DNA of 64,000 nt from Porogramme epimiltina (GCA_900155495.1 FTLJ01000113.1:1-64000), one strand, 5' to 3'; counted from the stretch's first letter, positions 22,239 through 32,998 are shown. Made by a program: numbers and translations. The notes: generated from the sequence alone by a model not told the origin.

Positions 22239-23391
22239 GTTTCTGGGGGATTGTAGCCAAACGTTGGGAGGAAGGGAGATCAACGAGACACTTCCGCGAA
22301 AGCTGGCTCAGCGGTGGAGATGCTATGAGGCAGCGGGGGGCACGGGAGTGTTGGGCGTGGACGAGTCAAGAGGACATCTCCCATAGCTGTACCACAAATA
22401 TATTCCCGTCGTGAGAATGGGGACGTCGAGTCCGGGAGCCATGACTGGGCATGGGTGGCTGGAGGAGGGAGCAGCCTCCGCCCGTCGTCCCCCGACTCAG
22501 ATAACTCGCCGGCCGGCAATTCGGCAACGGTCCTCCGCCCGGGTGCGGCCCTCCGTCCGTCTCGGATACGGCCCGTACTTACTCCGCCACCAGACCGCTA
22601 CGAGACCGTCCTCTCTCTGTGTCCCCTTCCACCACCCCCAATCTTCTCAGGTCTATCTGCTGTGTCTCGCGTGTTGTACAGGCCCCTTCCAGCGCCATGA
22701 ATGCTTTAAGTTGGCCCCAAACCCAGTATTCTAGTGCACAACTCACGCACAGTCAGAGTTCTGTTGCTGGACATGTACAGATCTCACATCAGTATTTTGA
22801 TAGTGTCTATGTATCTTCCGGCTATCTATCATGTATGAGCGGGTAAGTGGTAGATCGCACGATGGGCAAAGACTCCCGGTCGTGCGGTTATCCAAAAGAG
22901 CTCAGATAGAGAAGCCCAATCTCCATTCTCTGCGTAGCGTCGAAAAAGAAAGATAGCCGCCGTTTTCGGCGATTAATCGCTACCTGAGATCGGCCGAGGC
23001 TCACTGAAAATCCTACAACATGCGTCGTGCGGATCTGTTTGCATTGTCACTGTGTATGACCCTCATCCGATCAAATTGTGAGCTGAATCAAGGCCAGCAT
23101 TGCCGTGTACTATAAGTAGCCTCTATCTCTACACCATTCAGGTTCCGGTCAACCCCCGTTGGGCCTCTTGCTGCTAGTCACCTGTTAGGCTGTTGGACAC
23201 CGTAGTTGAAATTCATTGAGAGACCAGGCAAGCGTCTGATTACGGACGTAACACTAACGCCATCTTTCTAGCCGGCTGTGGTTGCATCGGTGGGTTTGTC
23301 ATCTGCTGTCGCTCCTCTTTACAAGCCCCCTGTGCGCGCGGCAGTGCACCAACCTTCTTCCGCCGAACTTGCCCTCTTTCCTTTACCATCA
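22239..23391. promoter_or_regulatory. Divergent promoter region of GGT and the Zn2Cys6 gene, with GATA cluster
   Basis: 1,153 bp. Five HGATAR motifs (either strand) lie within 159 bp: TGATAG 22798-22803, CTATCT 22822-22827, CTATCA 22826-22831, AGATAG 22904-22909 and AGATAG 22951-22956. About 0.5 would be expected by chance at even base composition. No gene is supported; the short frames near 22411-22846 have no family features. Confidence 0.45.
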
Positions 23392-26299
23392 ATGCCCAAA
23401 GCTCCTCCGTCGTCATCACCTACGACCGCACGATCATCCTCAGGCCCGTTTCCGAGCCAGCAGGTGTTACGTCGTAACCAGGTAGGGTTATGGTCGTTTG
23501 TTGTTCTCTCAGATCATAATGAACGCGTCCTCGCTACGCCCGCAGGCATGTCATCAGTGCCGTCGTCGGAAGCTGGTGAGTTCGGTGCCCGAGGCTCTTC
23601 TCTCCCAATGTCTGACGCATATCTCCGAAGAAATGGTCCGTAGTCACCATGCCCGATGCCCGAGGTGTGCTCACTCACCAGCGCTTTCGGGATACAGCGA
23701 TGCCAAACGGCCGTGCTCAACGTGCAAACGCTCCCATTCCTATGCCGTTGCACATGCCCCGCCTGGCACGGAGCTGTCACCTCACCCCGAATGCACTTTC
23801 GACGAAGGTTGGTAACCGTACTTATTTTGCTCGCTCGCCCTGACCCATTCCCATTACTAGTGCCCGAACCGAGTGTTCCAGAGGCTCAAGAGCCAAGGAA
23901 CAAATTCGAGCGGCTGGAAAATAGGATAAGTGCGTGTCACGTACATCGATCTATTGGCGATATTAAAATTCTCCTAGCTGAACTGGAAGCTCTCCTGAGA
24001 GAGAAAGATCAAGCTCTATCCAACCATCAGTCTCGTTCTGCGTCCACCGACAGTTTTTTCGACCCGTCGACCTTGTTCCCGGGACTGAACGAAAACTTCG
24101 GGTTTCACGACGGCTCCCAAATACCACCGATGCATTTTCCAACAGCCTCTGCGCTGGACGAGCTGGCCGGTGTGGCTTCACTCATGGGCAGCCCACCGTT
24201 TGACACTCTGTCCCATGGTCTCGAGCACGCAGGCCATCAGGCCTACCCAAAGAGCTGGGGATTAGATGTCACCGATCCATCCTGGCCCCGGAACTTACCC
24301 AACGTCTCACTCCTCCGACAATTGTCAGTGCCTTTCTTGTATTCTATGATCCACTGGACTAACTGTCGCAGAATCGAGGCTTTCTTCACATTCACCCCTC
24401 TTGCCGAACGTCTGTTCCATAAACCGTCGTTCATGAATCTCCTCTCATTGCCTACGACTCATCTCAAATTCCCGGCCCCCGCTATCCTCCATGCAATGTG
24501 CGCGTTGGGGAGTATGTATACTCCTGATACTGGTATGATGTGGTTCTACTACGCATGAACGGGTCTTCTGATACCCCTGGGACAGGCTTCACATACACCG
24601 ATGGCTTTGGAAATGCGTTTGCAGAAGTGCAAATCAAGGCTGCCAGGGATGTCCTTGATTTGACCATGCGCGCCGCTCCGGATTTGTTTAGTTGTCTGCA
24701 AGGCGAGTGAAACGTCAACACATAAATGAACCTGTGCTGACATGACGCATTAGCCCAGATTTTGATAGGCACATGGTACTGGTATAACGCAAGGTACGTG
24801 TCAATGGTAGAGTTCGTCCATCTGGCTTACTCAATTGGTTCCTCAGGTGGCCGGAGGTGAAACATACGTTGCATTTACCCTTATCTTCTATTCACATGTT
24901 GCCAGGCTTGCATCGCGTTTTCCACGTCATTACGCCTGACTGTCCCGTGCGGACTGAATGTATGCCCCCCGTTCGAAGGCCTGTCCAGCTCGAATACAGC
25001 TCGCCCGTCCATCATACCGGACGCTGCCAACGCATACGAGGATGAGATGCGCCGTAATACCTTTTGGATCGGTAAGTCGTTTTAACTTGGCATCATACAT
25101 TTTTGACCATTCTACAGCGTATATGATGGAGCGACACTTCTCTGCGATAAATAGCTTCGCATTATTCCTGGACGACGAGGACATCTGTCAAATGTTCCCA
25201 ATTCGAGCGGAGGCATTTGAAGCAGGAGTAAGTGTTCCTTCCACATGCGTTGGGATGTTAATACTCAGATAACGCAGGATCTTGTGTCATCAAATCAACG
25301 GCAATGGTCATTCGACCCAAGAGTTTTCGAGACACATGATGAACACATTGACTCATTTGGACTACATGTCAAGTCCACAATGCTTCTGTCCAAGGTCAAA
25401 GTCTTCAACACTCGCTACAAAATCAAGCACCACCTTGGTGATCCCAACTATACCCCACAACCGCGGGAGGGCCAAACGAAATTAATCATGTTGACTGTGC
25501 CTGCATTGAAGGAACTCGACAGACTGAACACCGCCTTCATTGAGAACCTCCCTCCTCAACACCGAACCCCGGTGGCAAACGGCGTGATCGATGTCTCTCT
25601 CCTGACTGCTATCAGCAATGCACATTTGTGAATAGGTTGCTTGAGACTCAATGTTGACATTGTTCTGACTATGCTTTCTCAGTGCCACGATTATACTCCA
25701 CGAAGGCATTGCTAATATCGGCGCTGATGCGTGTATCTCATCGTGCAAGATATTAGCCGCCTCGCGAGCCATCCTCAACCTCTTGCACGAGGCGTACACA
25801 GCCGGGCATAATCTGGCACTGCTGGGGGTACTGCCCATGGTGCGTGAAGCCAATGCCCTTCGTTAAACAAGCCATTCACATGCCCTTCGTAAGGTGTGCT
25901 GGTTCGCCGCAGGACGTGTTCTTATTCGTTTCTTGCGAGCGGCATTAGAGGCAAAGAGCGAGCCGCACGTCAATATCCTTCAAACCGAGGTTGAGTTTAT
26001 CCGGTCTGTACCCAGACGTGCTCACAACTACCTGCCAACGTTCTTATACGTATGTGACTACAGGACTGTCATAAGCGGAATAGGGGATACAGTCCCCCAT
26101 GCAAGTGAGTATAGCACATTTTGCTCAGGTTCAAGTTCCCGTCCTAACTATACTATGCATAGTCCATTACGGCAAGATGTTGGACGATTACCTGGCTCAA
26201 GCATGGGGCCGGGACCGTGCAGCCCGCGGACCCACCCCTCCAGCAGGCAGGGCGATGGATATAGACCCATTGCTGCAGGATCTCGATAGGTCGAGCTAG
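23392..26299 (+). CDS. Zn2Cys6 fungal transcription factor with fungal_trans domain
   Basis: Sixteen exons (23392-23463, 23513-23575, 23631-23635, 23698-23807, 23861-23929, 23978-24323, 24372-24532, 24586-24702, 24754-24793, 24847-24856, 24906-25071, 25118-25227, 25278-25627, 25683-25839, 25894-26104, 26163-26299) give 707 residues. The binuclear zinc cluster reads ACHQCRRRKL-KC-DAKRPCSTCKRSHSYA, with a sixth Cys 23 residues after the fifth, as in a basidiomycete subgroup. The KC comes from a predicted 5-nt exon. A coiled-coil linker (RLENRITELEALLREKD) and the middle homology region (FFTFTPLAERLFHKPSF, ...DEMRRNTFWIAYMMERHFSA) follow. Targets are unknown; it is divergent from GGT. The start may instead be the ATG at 23519, just before the zinc cluster. 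Intron 8 uses a GC donor. A 60-nt in-frame intron at 26004-26063 is possible and was left in. Confidence 0.82.
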
Positions 26300-26659
26300 G
26301 GCTAGTCCTCGTCTGCAGAGTCAAGTTCTTACAGTATTCGTTGTGGACACCCCGCTCTTCTGCTGCGCTTCCTATAAAGTACTATATCAGATAGGCAGAT
26401 TACTTGTACGAGTAGACAGGAGAGTCCCTGCAACGGGACTCGTTGTGTATTCAATCTAAAGTCAACCAACCTCAGTCACGATTGTAGCGCTGAACGGGAT
26501 TTCAATGCGTCACTAGTGGCAATACCGGGCCGGCCGTACACTCGGATTATTGAGCACTGCTCAGGTGCTGTGCCACTGGGCCACTGGCCTTCGGCAACTC
26601 ATTGTGCAACCACGTCCTCCAGCCCGCCGTCTCGACTACCCCGACCCTCAGAGATACTT
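26300..26659. other. Spacer between Zn2Cys6 gene and VPS20
   Basis: 360 bp with the 3' UTR of the regulator and the VPS20 promoter. No gene or structured RNA is evident. Confidence 0.5.
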
Positions 26660-27619
26660 ATGGGAGGTAACCAGTCCGTTCCGAAGATTACAAAACAAGA
26701 CCGCGCTATCCTCGAGTCAGTGCACTTGGCCCCTCCTCGTTATACCAGGATGTCAACGTTCACAGCCTGAAATTGCAGCGCGACAAGGTCCGTCAGTACC
26801 AGAAGAAGGTGCGTGCACTCCTGAGCGCAGTGTAAGGTCATAAGGGTTCATGTAACATGTTAGATTCAAGCCGTGCTAGATCGCGAGCATGAGATAGCAA
26901 AGCAGCAACTAGCGGCGGGGAATAAGGACCGTGCACTCATTGCATTAAGGAAACGGAAGTATCAGGAGGGTCTGCTTGTCAAGACAGATGCACAATTGGA
27001 GAATCTGGAGAAGCTGGTAAGTCCTTACATTCCTATTCGTCGCCCCCTCATTCCAGCCCCCTTCCTCTCTGATTCGCATGTCCTCTTCAAGGTGTCAACC
27101 ATCGAGTTCTCGCTGGTCGAAGTGTCCGTGTTACATGGGCTCCAGCAAGGGAATGAAGTCCTCAAAGAAATACACAAGGAGCTCAACGTCGAGAACGTAG
27201 AGCGGATCATGGAGGAGACAGCGGAGGCGAGGGAGTACCAACGCGTAAGTCTTCGTCCGTGACTACAGAGCACCCGTAATCCCCTGAGTCCATGCACCTA
27301 GGAAATCGACGAGATGCTCGCCAACTCTCTTACCATCGAGGACGAAGAGGCTGTTCAGAGAGAACTGCAAGAACTACAGATGGCCGAGGTACTATCTTAC
27401 GTCTCACTCTCTACGAACGTGGAACTCACCCCTTTCAGCTCGTCGTGGAACCAGGGCAACTGGAGGTGGAGATTGTGTTGCCGTCTCCGCCCACTAAGAG
27501 GCCGGTGGAGGAAGGTAAGGCCATCTCTGGAGCTTATTTCTCGCATTTGCTAAAACATCATGTTAGAGGTGTCAGAGCCACAAACCGAGGGACGAGAACG
27601 GGTGGCAGTCGCAGCCTGA
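26660..27619 (+). CDS. VPS20: ESCRT-III subunit Vps20 (CHMP6)
   Basis: Seven exons, 26660-26715, 26766-26808, 26864-27016, 27092-27244, 27302-27388, 27439-27514 and 27567-27619, give 206 residues. It opens MGGNQSVPKITKQDRAIL: Gly2 with Ser at position 6 is a good N-myristoylation signal, known for Vps20/CHMP6. The basic helical hairpin (LKLQRDKVRQYQKK, ALRKRKYQE) and the acidic C-terminal helices (EYQREIDEMLANSL, EDEEAVQRELQEL) fit the Snf7 fold. Vps20 links ESCRT-II to Snf7 filament growth during multivesicular body formation on endosomes. The stop is only 69 bp from the convergent stop of the cyclophilin gene. Confidence 0.94.
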
Positions 27620-27688
27620 TTCGCATATCGTATACTCTATCATACTGTGTACAATACTAATATAGAGAACTATCTGACAACCATGTCT

Positions 27689-29697
27689 CTACCAACCCTC
27701 GAAATCTCCAAAACCAACCCGGCGTTTCTTTTTGGTCTCCTCCGGCACGTCAGGAGCAGTCCTGGAGATAGACGCGGCCGGTCTTTTAGCGTTGAGATTT
27801 AGATATTTCCCGATACCTCCGCCAGTAGCAGCACTGCCCGTCTTATCTGTGCCGACTTTGACACCGAACCAGTTGATGTCATCTTTAGCTTTCTCCTCTG
27901 CCTCCTTCTGGCGAGTTACCTGTGTTTCAGCCTTCCGTGCCCGCTTCTTCGCCTCCCGTTGCTTATACTCTTCAAAGGGATCTTGGTAACTGAGCAGAAG
28001 ACGTCAACGAATTTTCATCACAGGCAAATTTGAGGGCATTCCCGCTTACATTACTACTTCCGTTATGCGGACCTGCTTTGCGGGCCTTTCGGTGCCAGGC
28101 TTGACTGGGAGTGCCTCAAGGGCGTCGAGAACGTCTTCGCCGCCCACTAGCTTGCCGAAAACAGTGTGCTTCTTGTCGAGATGAGGCGTGGCCCGGAACG
28201 TCACGAAGAATTGAGAGCCGTTTGTGGCAGGGCCCTTATTCGCCATCGCAACAACGCCCCTACCATCGTGCTTCGCTGCGTTACGGAGGTCGTATTCATC
28301 TCGGAACGGTGTGCCCCAACATGATTCCCCTCCAGCACCAGTACCAGTCGGATCACCTGTTTGTATCTGTCAACTTGACGATGAGTTATACGGCTACACA
28401 GTACTTCTTGGAAAACGTACCATGAACCCTGGAACAAGTCGATGGAACGAGCAGTCGTTGTACTTTCCAGCCTTAGCTAACTGTAGGAAGTTGTAGCATG
28501 TCTTCGGTGCCTATATTCGGCGACGTGGGTCCGTTGCAAAACGGTGAAAGTGGTCGGAAAGTCGTACCTTCTCACAGAATAATTCCAAGTTGAGGGCGCC
28601 ACCACCAAGGCTTGTGATCACACGAACGTATGCACGACGCTTCCCGACATCTTTCTCCTTGCCCTTTCCTTTAGGAGGGTTAGTGAAGTCGTCAAACATG
28701 AGTTCTTCCTAACCATATTTTGGTAAACGCGATGCTGTAACACGAAAGTTTCACCACGCGCACCTCGTCCCACAGTAGTTGCGAGCTCTGTATCTGCGGG
28801 TCCACGGACGTCGATGTAAGAGATGCTCCAGGGAGGCCGGTTGAATACGGCGATGCATTCCCTTGAGACTCTAATGAGGGGGCGGCGCATGGATGTAGTT
28901 TAGGGAATGAAAACGCACAAGGAACTGTTTCCTTCGTCTTCGTGACAGCAGCGGAAGTAGCAGGTTTCGATACTACGATTTTTGACTTATCCGCTTTATC
29001 CGCCGTGGCTGCTTTGAGAGGAGGGGCCGATGTTGGTAGACCATGGGGATTTTGCAGTGTGATCACATCCTCCCTGGAGCTCTATGAACGAATAGTCCGG
29101 GGGCACATGCGAGAGAATGACGTACTTCTTGAACTTCACATCAGCTACGAGGTCGCGACCACCCTTGATGCTCTCGGCCAGGAAGACATTGCCGGTGGTG
29201 GCGATGGCGACAATGTGGGAGTGCTCGCTGAAAGGCTTGAAAGAGATGGGGTCGTGAATTTCCCCTGAGGGCTTGCGGGAGTAGTGAAGCGTAATCAGTT
29301 CGGAGGGTTGCAAGGGGTCTTGGGTTACAGGGTTGATGTTATTGTGCTGTCTGAGACGATGTTTCAACTTTGCTACCCAGCATTATCGAAGCTTAGCAAT
29401 ACTCACTTGAGCCACGGGATTATACTAACCAAATCAAACACATTCCCAGTACCATCCTCATTCCGCGCGCAAACAGGGTGGTTGAATGCTTGAAAGGTGA
29501 GCGCGCAGCAGTCGAACGGTGTGCGTGCCCCAGGATGTGGGGCTTGCTCTTTCCTAGTCTCATCATGAGTGTCAAAACAGATACGAGGAAAGAAGAACGC
29601 ACGTCTTGAAACCAGCCGAAGACGCCGTATGCTGGCCAAACATACCGGAGTGTTCCGCATGGGTAACATAGAGCTTGTTTGAGTTTCCGTGTCCCAT
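27689..29697 (-). CDS. PPIL2: U-box cyclophilin (PPIL2/Cyp60 type peptidyl-prolyl isomerase)
   Basis: Eight exons, 29697-29603, 29553-29407, 29350-29122, 29069-28764, 28708-28568, 28510-28421, 28366-28050 and 27989-27689, give 541 residues. The N-terminus ([18 protein letters not shown]) and U-box ([43 protein letters not shown]) come first, then the cyclophilin domain from ~280 ([63 protein letters not shown]) and the C-terminal GFGDFEGW end of this family. PPIL2 proteins sit in the spliceosome and can act as ubiquitin ligases. In the cyclophilin pocket, ESCWG is where human PPIL2 has a Tyr, in place of the Trp/His of classical enzymes. The donor of intron 3 (GTCATT) is weak but restores frame. 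Residues between 190 and 210 may hide another small intron. Confidence 0.93.
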
Positions 29698-30004
29698 GGT
29701 AGCGAGAGGGGAGGGAAAAATAGGCTAGGAAGGATGCTAGTGGTTCGAGGGAGCGCAGAGACGTCGCGCGGCTTCGAGCTTGCCTGTTGTGCCACAGCGA
29801 CACTACCCCGGTCACGTGTGCCGTCCTCCGTGTCCCGACTCCCTAGCCGGTTAACGCGTTTCTTGAGCCTATTCTCCAAGGTGTACTCGACCTTGACACA
29901 CTGTGACGCTTGTTTTAAGGAGGGCACGATTAGTCGGTGAGTCGTGTGGGACGCTTCCCCGACCTGCACCTCATACGTCTCCCTTTTCGTAGCCTATCCG
30001 CGTC
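29698..30004. promoter_or_regulatory. Divergent promoter of PPIL2 and the PPR gene
   Basis: 307 bp between divergent starts. The sequence tcacgtg at 29813-29819 contains an E-box CACGTG. There is no coding signal beyond chance frames. Confidence 0.4.
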
Positions 30005-32302
30005 ATGCTCCGTCAGACGACCAGCCACAGAGCAGCGTCCCTCATCGTCCTCGACTTCCTCATTCCCCGTAACGTCACTGGCTCGCGTCGTCTTGCTCGC
30101 GTCGCACTCGCTCGCGCTTCCACTCTTGGATACTCCCTGTCATCTCCCAAGAATGCGACGACCAGTGCACAAGCTGCCACTTCTTCGCTTCAATTGGCCC
30201 CTCTCGCTCATTTGAGCCAGGGATCTCATGTTTCTGGGGCGCGACCACCTTCTACGCTCCCGAACTCCCAAATTGAAGCACTTGATGAAGCTGTCTCCAC
30301 GCTCCGCTCAGCGTTCGCTCGCCGCGACATCACACAAGTTTCTCAGGTGTGGGACCTGTTAAAGTCGCGCAACCTTCTCGCCTTCCTTGGCCCCCCGCAA
30401 CTGGGCATGTTCTCCCGTGCTGTCTCCGACTACCTCCCCGCCATCCCCCGGGGCTTATTAGAACTCACTTCCGATAATGCAAGACGGCCCCTCTCGAACG
30501 AAGAGATCAAAACGCTGACAGAGATCGCTCTTGTATGTGCCACAGGTGGCGCCGGCGATACACATGGATTGAAGGGGCTTATGCTCCTTTCCATCAAGAC
30601 TGGACATCCTCGAGATGCGGCAACATTATACGAGCAGTACGTCACCCGTCTCAGAGAAAAAGGTCTTCTGGTCGACGCACCCGATCAGTCCGTGGAGGAA
30701 CTCGAAGAACATGAGGAGACGGATGAGGCTACCGGCATCGTGTCGGGTCACGTACGAGACGAACTCCTCCTTGTGGCCGTCGTGGCCCGTATGCAGCTCG
30801 ATTCCTTCCAGGACATCTTCCCCATGTACTCCCAAGCCTCCACACGCGTCGCCCCAGCAACTCTGGAAGCCCTCCTTCCCCTTTTCGATGATGGTGAAGC
30901 TATGAAGATCAAGGAATGCCTTCGCCGTCTAGAACTAGCTGCACTTCTGTCCCGCCCGGAAGTTTTGTTGAGACATATCACTAAATTGACGACGAGTTCC
31001 TCGTCGGCTTCCCTCGACAAGTTATACACGGGAATCGTCGCAGGGCTTCATGGATCAGACCCATGGGTAGCTACTCAGGCCGCAGACGTCTCCGCAACGA
31101 GGATAGTCCACCTCCCGGACTTCTTTTGGAGGACCTTCCTCTCAAGCTTTCTTACTTGCCGTCGGCCGGAGCTCGCAGAAAGGCTCTGGGATGATATGAC
31201 GCAAGCCAACGTTAGGCCTGAAGTCGCAACATGGAACGCGCTCTTGGATGGGTACGCAAAAATTCGGTCCGTGGACGCCGCCCTTAGTACCTGGGACTTC
31301 ATGATCTCCCGAAGTGTTCAGCCAGATGCTCTTTCCTATCGCGCCATCATCTATGGCCTTTTCCAGGCCAATAGACCGGACGATGCATTGATGCGGTTCA
31401 GAGACTTCGAGCAGAAGCTCTCGAAACCCGGACACCGCTTCGACGACGCAGCAATAGTCACTGTCTACAATACCGTCATTCATCACCTCCTCTTCGCGTC
31501 CTGGGACGACAAGGCCATTAAGGTCCTCCGCAAGATGGAGTCCAGTGGCCCCACTCCGGACATTGTCACGTACAACACGTATTTGCGATATTACGCGCGA
31601 AAAGGCGACCTCAAGGGTGTAGGAAGAATCCTTCAAAAGCTTGAGCCTCGGGGCATCCAAGCAGACATCTACACGTTCTCTACCCTCCTCTCCGTAATGC
31701 TCGACGTGAAGCCAAACGCGGACCGGATGATGATCAACTTCATGAAGAAGCAGGGTGTCGAACCGGATACCACTACCTTTACTTCTATTATCGACCATCA
31801 ACTACGAGAAGCCACTCCGCATAATTTCAAGGTTGCGATGAGTCTTCTGTCGAAGATGGAGCAGAACGAGTACAAGAATGCGGAGCCGAACGCGATCACG
31901 TATACGGCGGTCCTCACCGCAATCAACAAAGGCAACTGGTTGGATCGACCGGTGGTCGAGGAAACTAATAGGCGAATTTGGGACACGATGTGCGCCCGCG
32001 GCATCCAAGCCAACCACTCCGCTTACAACATACTCCTCAAGACATCGCTGAACAGCATGGGCCCAGAAGGCTTGGAAAACGCGCTCGCTTATTATAGAGA
32101 CATGATGACGCAGCGGGTGCACATAGGGAACGATACGTGGTACATACTTCTTCGAGGGTTGTTGGACAGGAAGGATATGGGTATGGCAAACGCGGTGGTA
32201 GAAGACCTGCGTCAATCCAAGGGTGGGAGCTTGGATGGCATCCCAGGTTCACTGCGGACACTAGTAGACAGAATCGTTACACAGCCTAGCGAAGATGCAT
32301 AG
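30005..32302 (+). CDS. Mitochondrial pentatricopeptide repeat (PPR) protein
   Basis: One uninterrupted exon of 765 codons, unusual next to its intron-rich neighbours. The first ~40 residues (MLRQTTSHRAASLIV..., RRLARVALARAS) are basic and lack acidic residues for long stretches, as in mitochondrial presequences. PPR-like helical pairs run from about residue 400 to 720: VATWNALLDGYAKIRSVDAA, DALSYRAIIYGLFQ, DIVTYNTYLRYYARKGDL, DIYTFSTLLSVML and HSAYNILLKTSL. PPR proteins bind organelle transcripts, each repeat reading about one base, for RNA stability, processing or translation. The target RNA cannot be inferred. Fungal relatives (Dmr1/Aep3/Ppr-type) diverge fast, so I do not assign an ortholog. 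Confidence 0.88.
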   Translation: MLRQTTSHRAASLIVLDFLIPRNVTGSRRLARVALARASTLGYSLSSPKNATTSAQAATSSLQLAPLAHLSQGSHVSGARPPSTLPNSQIEALDEAVSTLRSAFARRDITQVSQVWDLLKSRNLLAFLGPPQLGMFSRAVSDYLPAIPRGLLELTSDNARRPLSNEEIKTLTEIALVCATGGAGDTHGLKGLMLLSIKTGHPRDAATLYEQYVTRLREKGLLVDAPDQSVEELEEHEETDEATGIVSGHVRDELLLVAVVARMQLDSFQDIFPMYSQASTRVAPATLEALLPLFDDGEAMKIKECLRRLELAALLSRPEVLLRHITKLTTSSSSASLDKLYTGIVAGLHGSDPWVATQAADVSATRIVHLPDFFWRTFLSSFLTCRRPELAERLWDDMTQANVRPEVATWNALLDGYAKIRSVDAALSTWDFMISRSVQPDALSYRAIIYGLFQANRPDDALMRFRDFEQKLSKPGHRFDDAAIVTVYNTVIHHLLFASWDDKAIKVLRKMESSGPTPDIVTYNTYLRYYARKGDLKGVGRILQKLEPRGIQADIYTFSTLLSVMLDVKPNADRMMINFMKKQGVEPDTTTFTSIIDHQLREATPHNFKVAMSLLSKMEQNEYKNAEPNAITYTAVLTAINKGNWLDRPVVEETNRRIWDTMCARGIQANHSAYNILLKTSLNSMGPEGLENALAYYRDMMTQRVHIGNDTWYILLRGLLDRKDMGMANAVVEDLRQSKGGSLDGIPGSLRTLVDRIVTQPSEDA

Positions 32303-32389
32303 AGTAGACGGACCTCATATATCATCCAGCCCTCCTCTCACGTCTCAGGTGGCAGACAGTGAAACGTCCCGAACGATGCGAGCTCGGGT

Positions 32390-32696
32390 TCAGAGACGTT
32401 TCTCGCCAAGAAAGAATGTCTTGCCCAATCCGAGGCGGATGTATCTGGCATAAGCTTTGACGTGATCATATGAGCAGCTGATGATGGGGCAGGAGAAAAG
32501 GGGACGCACCCCAATGGCTCCATCGCCTACCCAACCATTTACCGAAGTAGGGGAGAATGAGGATGGAGAAAAACTGTTGAAGCTGGTCAAGGCTCTCGCG
32601 CCATTCCTGCTCTGCAAGGAGGTCGTCGTCTTCGGAGTCGTAGGAGGTATCGGATTCGAGGGAGACGGAATCGAGGGACTGGACAGACTTGGGCAT
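32390..32696 (-). CDS. MIM2: Mitochondrial outer membrane import component Mim2-like
   Basis: Two exons, 32696-32510 and 32454-32390, give 83 residues. The layout is an acidic head (SDTSYDSEDDDLLAEQEW), one hydrophobic segment (FFSILILPYFGKWLGRRW), and a basic tail (YARYIRLGLGKTFFLGEKRL). This is the plan of Mim2, which with Mim1 inserts alpha-helical proteins into the mitochondrial outer membrane. Small size and low conservation make it easy to miss; the splice at 32454 restores the SHWAYARY phrase. It is convergent with the PPR gene (87 bp between stops) and divergent from the sugar porter. Confidence 0.75.
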
Positions 32697-32998
32697 GACG
32701 GTGGGAGCAGAGAACACGGCACGAGGCGGCAAGTGGCGGGGAATCGCTCCGACTCGCTCGGCTGCGGAGCGCCGGCGGTGACCTCATCCGGCGGGACAAG
32801 TTGTCGTGCGCAGAGCCACAGGCACGCGACGGTTGGGACCCCTCGGCGAGTCGGCGAGCGTCGTCCAGCGTCTTCTGCCCTGCCTCCTCCTCTCTTGGAC
32901 ACGCTCCTCCCTTTATAGCCCCCATCCGTCTCTTCGCAGACTGTCTCTACTCACGGCCGCGTTGCCTTTCTCTCCTCTCTCTCACCTGCAGATGCAGC
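32697..32998. promoter_or_regulatory. Divergent promoter of MIM2 and the sugar porter
   Basis: 302 bp. A TATA-like CTTTATAG lies at 32911-32918, about 80 bp upstream of the sugar-porter start. An out-of-frame ATG at 32992-32994 precedes the assigned start by 7 nt. Confidence 0.4.

Noticed and set aside
23656..24558. 300-codon continuous frame across the zinc-cluster exons
   Set aside because: Its first part reads the zinc exon in the wrong frame and runs through two introns; the spliced model gives the Zn2Cys6 motif.
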